In this document: one piece after another, positions 33,124 through 43,988 of the stretch
How the letters are laid out: each line of letters begins with the position of its first letter
Position numbering within the stretch: position 1 is the first letter of the stretch
Assembly (NCBI GenBank): GCA_905250025.1
Contig: CAJNOJ010000027.1
Span: forward strand, 558,001 to 622,000
Direction of reading: 5' to 3'
DNA: 64,000 nucleotides
Origin: Adineta ricciae
Lineage: Eukaryota > Rotifera > Eurotatoria > Adinetida > Adinetidae
Notes under the pieces: model-generated
The model's database searches: none
Seen by the model: only the letters and a program-made list of their open reading frames with translations
What the model was told of the DNA's origin: nothing
Program-made: the position numbers and the translations under genes

Positions 33124-36100
33124 ATGATGGCCCTTGTGCCATCAAATAATGGCGAGAGCGACAATCGGACTGCACATAATGAAAAGGTTATTGATCATAT
33201 TTAGCGATGAAAATTATTTCGTAATGGTTTGTCTCTGTGTTTGTAGAATAGAAACGATGGTATCAATAGAAACAGCATTTCATCATTATCAGTTAATCAA
33301 TTCAATGCAAGACCTTCGCAAGATAGAACTACATATGAGCAGGTTTATCAAATTCAGCAATCACGTAATCGAACATCAAGCGATTCAAAGTGATGTTCGA
33401 TTTGTAGTTCTATTTCGTGTATTGATAATCATATTTGTGTGAATAGTCGACAGCGACGTGCAGATGGAAAGACTTTTGTAGTTATCGATACTTCATACGA
33501 CAATCATCCACCTGAAAACTCTGCTATTCAATTACCATTGATTGAAACTCATCATTCACGAGTAATTTGTTAGATGTTTTCTTTTCATTGACTCGAAGAT
33601 TATTTATTTGTACTAGCCCGTATCGAGAAATTCGATATCGAGAAAACGATCGGAACCATTAGGTGTTCTGCCACTTAAACATCGACACAACCTTCGCGTA
33701 AATATATATATATCAATGTAGATGATTAAAACTATTCGTTCATTCGGTTCTCTCATAGAATCATAGAATTCCAACATCATCAGAAGATGCGAAACAAGAA
33801 CTACTCAGGCTGGCGGTATGTGATCCCACAGCATCAAATGTTCATTCGACATTATCACGAACATATGATTCAATGCAACGCATCAGAACATATAACAGAG
33901 GTAGATTTATACCTCTTAATTTCATTTTAACATTACAGTTTTAGATGACTATGATGAAGACGCTCATCGATACGAATCAAAAACAAATATGGATATGAAA
34001 AAAAGCAATTATGGAAGTAAAAAATGTACTCCAGAGCGTCTAAATTCGGTCAGTAATCAAGGAAATTGATTGACAACAGATTGGTAAGAAATGTCATGTT
34101 TTTTCAATTACAGGCGTACCGTTTTCTTGGATACAATGGTAAAGAACGTGCTGCTATTGTTATTCAATCCTATTGGCGTGGTTTCTGCATTCGACGTGTG
34201 TATAAAAAGTTTAAGAAACGTAAATGGGCAGTTCGGGTGATTACTTCTGCTTGGCTAACGTATTCGAGACGATCTCAGATTCGACATCGATTGAAACAAA
34301 CCTGTCAACGTCAATTAGAATTCTTTCATAGAAAACAAAATGAATTGTACGAAAATTGGCCATCGATGGTATCGAATCGCCGGACGATCGTCCATTTACC
34401 ATCGTTAGGGTTAACACAATCCACGCGAAGAAGCTTAACGGATTTATCTTTAAGAGAAAGTTATCAAATTGGACGTCTTTGTGAACTCGAAGATCCAAAT
34501 GTTGATGTGATCTACGTTTCACCAGTCGATGTAACTAAGGAAATTTTACAATACTATGATAAATTAGTAAGCAAATGAATCGTCTGTTGTCAATTTCGAC
34601 TAAATGATGAGATCTAGATAAACTTACGAGCAATGGTTGAACAAGGAAGTGAACAACCGATATTCTCAACTTCCAACAATGTAAATGAGCGTTTCAAGAT
34701 CATTGTACCTGAAGCATTGCATAGTTTTCCAGTAAGTTGTTTTTTGTATAATCAATACATGTCTATGCTGGTTGATGTTTGTATAGAAACATAATATGTG
34801 TTTAGCTACACTGTTGAAATACAGTCCTAAAGCTTTGAAACAGTAAATAGAACAAGCGAATTTGTCAATAGGGGATTTTCGATTGCTTTAGAATTAAAAA
34901 TTTGATTAAAGATCGGCCATGTTATCTAGTATCAGGTGTATCACATATTGATGATTTGTATATTGCCGAATATCTTGATATCCCTATCTATGGTGAGTTA
35001 CTCTATCGACTTGATTGATATATGAATGCTGTATAGGTTGTGAACCCGAAGCATCTTATTTATATTCAACAAAATCCGGTTCCAAGCGAATCTTTAAATC
35101 CAGTAATGTTCCTCTACCGTTCAGTGAATATGATATTTATGATGAAAAGCATCTGCTCAATGGATTAGCTCAATTAATTCTCGATCATTTGGATATTCAA
35201 CGGTGGTTATTTAAAGTCGATGATCACTTTGATGGATTAGGTGTCGCATATTGTGATATTGCCACGCACCTTCCGTGTTATCAAAATGTCGTGAAAGAAG
35301 CAGAAAAATTGCGTGAAAATTGGTCAATTAAATCCGTGCAAGTAAGAAAAATTTTCCAGGCGAACCAATTTCGAAACTATTCATTACATTCTTCTGCGCT
35401 TTCAGAAAGATTACTATAGAAGAATCCTATCGGAATTACCTGATGTTCTTCATAAACATACGGTGTACATAAATAAAGCTCAGTTCAATTCTTGGAAGAG
35501 TTATTTGTCAGTCTTCTTGACTCAAGGAGGCATCATCGAAGCCTATCCACCATCTGATTCGATCACATCTTTGACAATATCTCTTGCTATTGAATTCAAC
35601 GGGCAATACTCACTCATCTGCGCTGGCGATCAGCTTCATGCTGAATCACAATTTTCTTGTTGGGGTTTAGTATTTCCTCAGACAAGTGTCGATCCGAAAG
35701 AGCTAAATGGTTACTGTGCACTTATTGCTGAACAATGTAAACAAAGACACATCTATGGTTATGTTGACATTGATTTAGTGACATTTATCGATGCCGAAAC
35801 GGACAAACAGCATCTTTGGGTTACAGATTTGTCCATTGGATATTCCGAGCATGTTTCTCTTTTTCGTGTTATGAAATATATCACGACGGGACAATTCAAT
35901 TCTCAATCACATTCATTTACGGTTCAAATGAAACAACCGAAACAACGATTGAGAAATTGGCAAAATGGTGCACCGGAGTATCTTGTAAGAAAACACTCGT
36001 TCTTTCCATACTATTTCGATCATTCATGATCATTTTAGATTTCCGAAAGAAATCGTTTCGCAATTTGGAGTTCTCGGCTTTATCACACCAGTCTATCCAC

Positions 36101-36477
36101 TGTTCATTACAGTGTCTTTTTTCAAATCTGTCGAGCACACAGTGTGGGTTTTGATGTTCGAGAAAAGCAAGGAAGCATTTTTACGTTACTCCAAGGAAAC
36201 CATCATGATCATATCGGAATGGTTACTATTAGTGAAACATTGCAACAGACTTTATCGACCTTTATTAGCAATCTAAATGCCATAGAGCGAGAGCTAATAA
36301 AAACAACAGAGACACAAGGTCAACACAATTTTAAGGTATGTTCGGTTATTTTGTTGATCAAAAGACTATGTTCACGTTCGCCTCTATTTTTAGTTAGCAA
36401 TGAATGATATCAATAATATCTTAGATGCTACGCAAGATAATGTTTCAAATGTGTCACTGAATACTACTACATCTTAA
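33124..36477 (+). CDS. IQCH: IQ motif-containing protein H (IQCH)
   Basis: IQCH is an IQ-motif protein of ciliated and germ-line cells. Fourteen exons: 33124-33186, 33247-33389, 33447-33561, 33617-33697, 33759-33900, 33939-34048, 34114-34566, 34618-34731, 34787-34842, 34892-34992, 35037-35341, 35406-35984, 36039-36335 and 36394-36477, giving about 880 residues (human about 1,027). Residues 1-215 are divergent and disordered. The IQ motif is at about 230-250 ([20 protein letters not shown]). The conserved body follows: [100 protein letters not shown] and [19 protein letters not shown], the ATP-grasp-like region of the family. Two ATGs are adjacent at 33124 and 33127; an additional upstream exon is possible because the N-terminus is poorly conserved. 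Confidence 0.93.
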
Positions 36478-36979
36478 TAAAACTGCGTTTGTTTGTCGTT
36501 TTCGGTTACATATACACGCTGTCCACATATAACGAGTATCACTTTCACATTTTTTTCAATATCACTTGTAATTACATAAACTACATGAAGTTTTGACAGT
36601 TTTCGATCGTTGTTAAGAAGCAAAACGAAATGGAGGAGTGTGCACGAGATGAAAAGAACGTTAGTATTAAATGATAATATCACATTTATGGCATGGTTGT
36701 TATTCAGAACTTTAGTGACGTCGTCGACTGTTTTATTACCGGACTATGATTCAGTGACGAAATCGGTAAACTTTCAGTTGAATATACTATGTTCTTCCCT
36801 GGATTAGTCTGACAACGAAATGCCAATATCGTATTTTCTTTACACTTCGTCATAGGTCAATAAAAAGTAATTGTGAAACACGCCTCCTCCGTGTACATGA
36901 GTAACTCTTTGTACATATTTATATGGTAAATTATTTTAACATTACCTTACATACATAAAATAAATTCAAAGCGTATAAA
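36478..36979. other. IQCH 3' flank and promoter of the small secreted peptide gene
   Basis: Noncoding. The stretch just before the next ATG is A+T-rich with TATAAA-like GTATAAA at 36974-36980 and AATAAATTC nearby; because that TATA-like string abuts the ATG it is unlikely to be a working TATA box. No gene content recognised. Confidence 0.45.
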
Positions 36980-37327
36980 ATGAATCTCCTATTCTACCTA
37001 CTCTTGTTACTCATCCCATGTTCTATCTCGTACCCACGCCGAGCACCCTATAATCTGAATAATCTTCTTCAAAGATACATCCGACAACATGATGCCGGTT
37101 TAGACGAATTTCACAGCAAATTTGGGTCTCCAAGACAGCAATTATATCGAATAATGCCATTACATTATCAACAACAACAACAACAACAACAACAACTACA
37201 ACAGCAAAATCCAATATGTCTACCACAAGTATGGACATGTGGACTAGGTCTCCCGCCGTGTTGTGCAGGTCTAATGTGTTATGATGGAAATGCTAAACGT
37301 GGTCGGTACTGCGTGGCCAAGGGATAA
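36980..37327 (+). CDS. Small secreted cysteine-rich peptide precursor, cystine-knot-like
   Basis: An intronless 115-residue precursor. Residues 1-17 form a strong signal peptide (MNLLFYLLLLLIPCSIS), followed by a basic YPRR. The middle (about 20-82) is polar and includes a run of nine glutamines then LQQQ, coded by a CAA repeat. The C-terminal 33 residues contain all six mature cysteines with spacing C-x6-C-x6-CC-x4-C-x10-C, the arrangement of an inhibitor cystine knot (three disulfides), ending six... four residues before the stop (VAKG). Such folds occur in neuropeptides, agouti-type ligands, antimicrobial peptides, protease inhibitors and venom peptides; nothing here selects among them. 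The precursor layout (signal, pro-region, Cys-rich tail) suggests processing, with possible cleavage before the first Cys, but no dibasic site adjoins it. The gene converges with the secreted inhibitor gene downstream. Confidence 0.68.
   Translation: MNLLFYLLLLLIPCSISYPRRAPYNLNNLLQRYIRQHDAGLDEFHSKFGSPRQQLYRIMPLHYQQQQQQQQQLQQQNPICLPQVWTCGLGLPPCCAGLMCYDGNAKRGRYCVAKG
37168..37206 (+). repeat. CAA trinucleotide repeat inside the cystine-knot precursor
   Basis: A nearly pure (CAA)n run with one CTA and a terminal CAG codes for the Gln tract of the precursor. It is in frame, so expansion or contraction would change only the pro-region length, not the Cys-rich domain. Confidence 0.85.
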
Positions 37328-37557
37328 TCGTCAAGATGTTTTTCTTGTTACATTCCCATCTGTTGTTCAGAACGTGACATTACAAACTGTACCTTTAAGT
37401 TTATACTTATGATAATAAAACTCTTTATTATTGCGCTGTTTATATCGTTTAATTATATCGATGCGTTTAAGGGTCTTTACGTGAGGCATGCTTGATTACA
37501 TGACTTTATTCATAAAAATAGAAGTTTTTATAAGTAGAACAAGACAAGGTTCATCGT

Positions 37558-38335
37558 TTATGCAATGATTGGTGTTCTACTGACAATTCCATTATCATCA
37601 ACAGGAATACGTACACGATCTTGACGATAATCCATTGTCATTGCTGAGTTTTGTCCAATTGTAAAAACATTCGTTAGACCTAACAGAAAAGATTCATGTA
37701 TTGCTAATGATTATTAAATAAACAAACCAGTTTTTTCTTTTATATATTGGACAGCATATGAACCTTCTTTGCCGACCATTTCTGGCCAAGATGTCTGTTT
37801 TGCATCGTCATTGGATGTTACTTTCTTAGCAGTATCGATTTCATCTAAATATCATTTTATTTCTTTCAATATTTTCTGTATAAAACATCTTCGAACCTTG
37901 ACTAACACGAACAACAGGGATGTCTTGTGTGATTGGATTTTTACTACTGACGTCTACTCGGATCTGCTGATCATTAATATACAAAAGATTGACGCCTTTG
38001 GTAATTCGAACGGACAGTGTATACGTATTATGTGACGAGAGATCGTCGGGTATTTCCATTTCAAATGTAAACGGAAGTGCAAATAAATTCTCTACTTGCA
38101 TCTGTTTGACCATCACTGCTGCTGCATCAGCCAGTGACGTATCTTGAAGAGAAATGGTCGTTGTTGAACCTGATGCAACACGCACCGATTTATTTGCATC
38201 GCCATCCAAAAGAATTTGACCATGAATACTATTACCAACTAAAACATGAATACAAACTAAAATTTGATCGTTGCAGCAACACAATCACTTACTACACAAT
38301 GGAAATAAACATGTTAAAAATATTAATCGAAACAT
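37558..38335 (-). CDS. Secreted YbaY/YscW-domain protein fused to a potato inhibitor I domain
   Basis: Minus exons 38293-38335, 37897-38238, 37728-37844 and 37558-37679 give 207 residues. Residues 1-14 (MFRLIFLTCLFPLC) are a signal peptide. Residues about 18-130 match the YbaY/YscW lipoprotein domain known mainly from bacteria: IHGQILLDG, then VASGSTTTISLQDTSLADA, LPFTFEMEIPDD, YTLSVRITKGVNLLYINDQ. Residues about 147-207 match potato inhibitor I (CI-2/eglin, MEROPS I13): SWPEMVGKEGSYAVQYIKEK, then the reactive loop NSAMTMDYRQDRVRI and VSRTPIIA. By alignment to CI-2 (VTM-EYRIDRV) and eglin c (VTL-DLRYNRV) the scissile bond would be Met-Asp, predicting inhibition of subtilisin- or chymotrypsin-like proteases. 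Both core Arg residues that brace the loop are present and, as in the family, no disulfide is needed. The domain pairing is one I do not recognise as established. Confidence 0.83.
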
Positions 38336-39336
38336 TCTTCTTCCCCAATTGTCAAATGGCTGCTATTGACAAAAAAAAATAATCGAGAATGATATTTATT
38401 TCGAAAAATGTATAATCAATCGACAGTGTTTTTCAGTTTAAATGAAAGAAAAAAAACAACACGTGTAGGGAGCAAAATAGAGGAAAAACGACATCGGTCG
38501 TTTCTGATGTCGTCATCACTAAATAATTTGTGTGTATACCATTGAAAGAATATGTGATTGCCGGAACCATAAGAAACTGAATATTATTTTTCATTCAATA
38601 ACAATTATTCAGTTTGAAAATATAACAATTCATAATTAATTCATTAATTTTATGTCAAAATAAGAATATACAAATTATATATCAACAATTCAGACGATCT
38701 ACGAAAAATTACACTAGCATAGTTCATACAAGTCAGGAAAAATGGCTCGATTTCAGAATACTATTAGCGCCTTTGGTATGTAAACTTAATAATTAAAAAA
38801 GACATTTTCTAAGATTCATATTACGAAAGCACTGATGCAGTAAATCAAACAATAAATATCATTCTTGACACAACAATCACGCAAGAATTCTTATCCTGTG
38901 GCACATTTTGTGAATAATGTACCCAAGCTTGGGCGTATTGTCACCTGCGCTGAACTTCGATAAATCAAAGTAGGGTTTTTTCTTTTTATTTACACCGACA
39001 CAAGATAACCGGTAGCTGGAAAAAAACGACTGTTCCCTAGTGAAACAAAAGAGAAAGAAAGGAATATAAGTATACATACACAAACAACGATAACGATAGT
39101 ATGTGTCGGTCAATGGGGCAAAAATAGGAGTGAAAGTGTGATACGAACAACGGTGACAAAATACATATAAAAAACAAAAAGAAGAGAAGAGAAAATAAAT
39201 AAAGACATCCATATTAATCAGGCTCGACGACAAAACAACACGAACGACAACAACAATAAGTTTAGTATTGCACAGCAAGTAAAAGAAGAAAAAAAAAAAC
39301 TTCAAGTGTAGGACAATAAAAAATAGGAATGATCAT
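38336..39336. other. One-kilobase gap between the inhibitor gene and synaptotagmin
   Basis: Very A+T-rich noncoding DNA with the inhibitor promoter on the left and, on the right, the synaptotagmin 3' UTR, which contains AAC/GAC-type simple sequence at about 39225-39256. The minus-strand frame at 38877-39305 is Phe/Tyr/Ser-rich composition, not a gene. Confidence 0.5.
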
Positions 39337-41856
39337 TTATGATGGTTTGCCGTCTTCCGGATCTTTCAATGAATGCCATTGGGCGATCGGTCGTCGTGGT
39401 GATGCGAGCATATCAGACCAATGCCGTAATTCGGTACCGGTCGCATTACAACCCAAAACAACTTTACCAATCGGCTCAGAAGTACCGATACGATCATAAT
39501 CGACAACAGTAACGACTAATTGTACTTTCTAAACGAAAAGTCATTTGTTTCTCTCAAGATCAACATGTTTGCTAACAAGATTAGGTGACGTACTTGAATT
39601 TGTTCAAAGGGTACTTCGAATGTAAATGATTCGTTATAATATGGATTTAATGTACATTTTTTAATCGATGTTTTCTTCTTTTTCAACCGTTTACCATTCA
39701 TCATTAACGATAGTTTAACATATGGATCTAAATGGTAATTGAAAATATACAATTTATACAAGAGTCGAATGAATTAGAATACTGTCACTTACCAGAAAGG
39801 CCACCAACATCCATCTTTTTCAAGTTCTTTGCTTCGAGTATAGTAATGGTTAATTTACCTGCTGTTGGTACATATCGAAGTGAAAAGCAAATGTCACCTA
39901 ATTTATTTTCCTGAAAAGAATGATACAGTAAATAAATAGGCGAATCCTAATGGTCAGCTTACTGCTTCTTTGTCTCCTGGTGGCGGTGATAAATCCTTTA
40001 TCTCGCGTATAACTTTGCCTAAATCGACTGTATTCAACGCAATTTGTACTTCACCAATTTGATCATGCCTTGAAAATCGATCGAAGTCGTACACGGCAAA
40101 GACCAATGTTTTTCCGCCAATTTCCCCATAAGCCAAATTCTATTCATAATTAAAACATGGTGGATTGCTTTCTTTCCCAACCAATGTCTCTTACCTTAAA
40201 TATGAAGGTCTCATTGAAAACAGGATTTAGTGTTTTGCGGTAAACTTTCGTTTCGAATTTTTTCTTCTTATCGGGTAAAACATAAACTTTCACATACGGA
40301 TCTGAGGTACCACTCATATCCATTGCCGGTAATTCTTGAGCTTGGATGACTTCAACTTTAAGCTAAATGATACACCAAGACGAATTCTCTTTTCGAACAA
40401 TTTAGTCTGTTATTCTTTTACTTCTTGTTTTTGAAAGTCGTAGTCAAGTGAATATTCTAATTTACCTAAATTAGGTGCTTCACTTTTCTTCGAATCGGCA
40501 TCTTCATTATCTTCCATATTCGGTGTTAGCTCTTCAATGTCAGGTTGGACCTGAGAGATTGGCAAACGTGTGAACCAAAGAGACTTCTCTTCTGTTATAA
40601 TATTTACCTTTTCTTTGTGTAAACCGAAAGTTTTGACAGCTTGCAAATCAATACCTTTGCCTCCTTTGACTCCTTTCTTCTTCCATAACTTTCGACACGT
40701 TCGACGTATACAACATGCGATACACGCACATAATGCAAGAAGAACAATAATAACGAGGATAATTGTAGCCCAAGGTGGCACTGAAAAGTGAAATTCAAAG
40801 AAAAGTTATTCGCTATTTTTAGACACCGTCTCGAACAGTGGACCTTCTCTTAGCGAGAGGGACGCTCTATCGGCTAAGCTACTATGGTAAGAAATGTAAA
40901 AAGTAATTGAATAAACAAAATTTCATTATCAATTACTCGTGGTCTCACGAGAGTTCTCCGTTCTACAGACATCTATCGTATATTGAACAACAAACGTTTA
41001 GTTGCGTGTGTACGTGATCATTTACCTGGTATTACATTGAAAACTGATCTTTTTTTTGTGTGGATGGTATAGTTCGATTTTGTCATAGTACTCGTCATTA
41101 TCTAAGCCTTTACGGTAAAGGCATATATGTGTCAACGCTTGTAAGTATCCTTTCACGCCAACATATTTTTGAATATATGCGACATGCACTATTTTACTGA
41201 TCGAATAACATACGAAAAAAAAGCGAATAGAAGGAATGAAAAAATCTTTTTTCTCTTGTTGTAATGTTTTTTATGTATATCATCGATTGCCATAGTTAAA
41301 GAGTGACATGGTAAAGAATCGCCTACGCACCTATTTTTGGTCTGCTTTGTACAGTTAACAGTTTATAAGAAACGTGAGGATTTTGATTCGTTCGTTTCAT
41401 TCGCGCAAAGGGAAGAATCGACGGAGAAAACGTTTCAGTCTGCACACGTTACATCATATGAATCGATTTTCGGTATGCTAGTGTTGCCAATTACTCCTAC
41501 TCATACATATAAACATATTTACGAAGAATACAATCACACTTTTCGTTTTTGATTTATCGTGATAGGTGAAAAAAGAAAGAATGTCGGATAACGAAGGTTG
41601 CACCGGATAGCAAAAGGTATATATATAGAGATATATACTCACTCGGTACTTTTTCGATGACATCTTTTCCAATTGCTTTGGCCTTTTCAAATTGATTTTC
41701 AGTAGTTTTCGGTGGAAGACCTGCGCCGGCTGGAGTAGTCGCTGAATCGTCGTCGTCGTCGCCTTCATCACCATCTTCGTCATATTCATCTTCTCCATCG
41801 TCATTAGCTGGTGGCAATTCTTGACGACGAAAACGACGATGTCGTAAAATACCCAT
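39337..41856 (-). CDS. SYT1: Synaptotagmin-1
   Basis: The Ca2+ sensor of synaptic vesicle exocytosis. Minus exons: 41643-41856, 40608-40780, 40422-40550, 40195-40362, 39963-40139, 39793-39910, 39594-39727 and 39337-39528, giving 434 residues (human SYT1 422). A short luminal N-terminus, acidic here ([15 protein letters not shown]), precedes the TM ([21 protein letters not shown]), a Cys/basic juxtamembrane linker and a LDYDF start of C2A. C2A has [15 protein letters not shown] and [14 protein letters not shown], so all five Asp ligands are present. C2B has [15 protein letters not shown], the polybasic KRLKKKKTS and [14 protein letters not shown]; the fifth acidic ligand is Glu instead of Asp. 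The C-terminal [20 protein letters not shown] is typical. The first intron is large (862 nt) and holds a tRNA-like element. The unusually long acidic patch sits on the vesicle-lumen side. Confidence 0.97.
40817..40888 (-). tRNA. Degenerate tRNA-like element (pseudo-tRNA or SINE head) in synaptotagmin intron
   Basis: On the minus strand the element reads as a near-tRNA. D arm: TAGCTTAGCCGATAGAGC, four base pairs and an A-box match. Anticodon arm: stem with one C/A mismatch and loop CTCGCTA, which would give anticodon CGC (Ala) but has T at position 37. Variable loop: AGGTC. T arm: CACTG-TTCGAGA-CGGTG with five pairs and a B-box match. The acceptor stem does not pair at all (ACCATAG against TCTAAAA). 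Internal RNA polymerase III promoter boxes are therefore intact while the tRNA is not, which fits a decayed tRNA gene or the head of a tRNA-derived SINE. Confidence 0.5.
41106..41122. repeat. Short palindrome in synaptotagmin intron
   Basis: GCCTTTAC, one G, GTAAAGGC: 8-bp perfect arms around a single base, about 215 nt from the tRNA-like element in the same 862-nt intron. It may be chance, a regulatory half-site pair, or part of the same decayed element. Confidence 0.4.
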
Positions 41857-43988
41857 CTGATTTATTTGATAAGACTAATCAAAACTACTGATGTCTAGAA
41901 GAAGAAGAAGAGAAATCGAAAAGAAACCGTTGATGAACTTTTTTATTATTATTTATTTTCATAAACGGTATATGATGTGTTTTTGTCAATAGCTAGTTAG
42001 ATATAGATATATATGATGCGATGAAATGTGGAAAAACAGCGATGGAAATGTCGAGAGAAAAGGAGAAAAAAAATCACAGGAAGATTAATGCGAGATTTTA
42101 CATTCTTTGTACTGTTTTTTATCATTAAATGATCAACATGATGAGAAAAATCATCATTTATCTGCTAAGGTATGCACTATCATCGACTCGCCTACAAAGT
42201 GTGTTTAAACATGTTTCGAGAGCGATCTGACGTTTTGCTTACTTTTTTTTTTCACTGTGCGATGCTCACAAAACACGAAGGATAAAGATGATAGTAGTTC
42301 TGACGAGCAGTTCACAATAACGACAACAACAACAAGCAAGTTTTTCTCATTTTTCTTCTTCTGTTTCTCTCTCTCTCTCTTCGCTCTTTTTCTATACTAA
42401 TAGTAGTAGCCGATAAAAGAGGAAAAAAATGAATGAACCTCTTTTTTCTTCGTTTCTCGTTCGTTCCAAACATGGAAGTAAAACGACGACGACGATGCCG
42501 CTCATCGCCGAAGCGAATGTTTGTTCTTAGTATTGACGTTTTCTTTGCCAGTCTCTCTGCTCGTCATAGCACGCATCCACAATTACTTGAAGGCGGAAGA
42601 AGAAATGGAGAAAGTCGTCATCAGAGTTTTTTTCCTCTCCCCCTGTTTTCTTGTCGTAGCAGTAATTTGGAGCAAGAATTGAACGTTCTATAGTCGACAA
42701 CGTCGTCTCTTGCCGATAGTCTAATGTTCAACCAGCATGACTGATTTTTTTCTCGCATTTCCATACGAATGGAAGGAGGAGAATAAGACCGCGAGAGCTA
42801 AAATACTTGCAGAAACGAGAAAAACGAGCCTTTTTCTTTCCAAATATTCAATGTAAAGAAGGTTTTCTACGTCACAAGGAAAAAAACTCGGCTACTGTCT
42901 TTCACTAATCAATCAACGAGTAGAATAACAAGAGAAACTACACGAAGAAGACGACGAAGACAGAAAGAAAGAAAAAACTGAAACGACTAGTCAAGTAATG
43001 AACACTTAAGGGTTTGAGATACAAAAGAGAAAAAACGAAATTATATATCACTTAAACATGCCATTCTGACCTAAGAGGAAGAAATATTTAATTATATTGT
43101 CTGAGATAAAAAGAAGGAAAAGTAACAACCATTTCAAGCTTTTCGGTTTGATCTCAGAGCAAATATGTTTGTGTCATGGCTTCGATGGAGAAAACGAAAA
43201 ATGATGATAATATATTTTTCTCCCTCTTGTTTCGAATCAAAATCTCTTTGCAATTCAATGACTCATTACTTATTGACAACACTCGTCATTCTATAGAAAG
43301 GTGAATTTATGATTACTTTTACTCAATTTCGTGTTTTTGTGACGTCATCTTGAATTGTATAAGTAGCCTATTGAAATACCGTCAGAACCATATTATATTT
43401 AACAGATTTCTCCGGTGATGTGTAGCGATCAAAATCAAGTGAGATCGAAAAGAAACGTGTTGAGAGTGTTTTGCATGGAAAATAGGGAATAAAACTAGTT
43501 TCCTATTCGAGCCCAACATGTAGAGTATCAAATACAATTGATTAAAAAAAAGGAAGTTATTAACCGGAGTTACGAACTTCACTTCCTAACAGTTCTACTT
43601 GGGAAAGACTTCAAGTTAACATACAAGACCTTTCTCACACTTGTCGCACGTTTGTTTGATAGGTTGGATTGTTTTCCGACCTAATATCTGAGTATGAAAA
43701 ATTAATGAGTTTTAGTTTTTCTACATTCTAATCCGAAGATTACATGCAAAAAATGTCATGTCTTCAGATTACTTATTTTTTACACAAATAGTCTCTAGAT
43801 TTGTATTATCCTTATATTAAGAAGCATATTCTTTTGAATTCTATAAATGTATTTTCTTCAACGATTGATATATCCTGTGAAACATACTTTACAAATAAAC
43901 AGCATGTGAGATTCTTCAAGGTATATACAAAAACGTTTACAACATTCATTTTCGCTTCTATCTGCACTCGTCTATCAAAATCCATTGA
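41857..43988. other. Two-kilobase region upstream of synaptotagmin
   Basis: Noncoding so far as can be seen; should hold the synaptotagmin promoter and 5' UTR exons and the 3' UTR of the first PAP2 gene. It is rich in AGAA/GAAA and TTTTC tracts. A plus-strand frame at 42433-42693 (Arg/Ser-rich) has no domain. No mobile element was recognised. Confidence 0.45.

Noticed and set aside
38877-39305. 142-codon minus-strand frame after synaptotagmin
   Set aside because: Phe/Tyr-rich translation of the synaptotagmin 3' UTR; no domain and not spliced to it.
42433-42693. Plus-strand frame upstream of synaptotagmin
   Set aside because: Arg/Ser/Phe-rich, no homology recognised, overlaps likely promoter and 5' UTR of the opposite gene.
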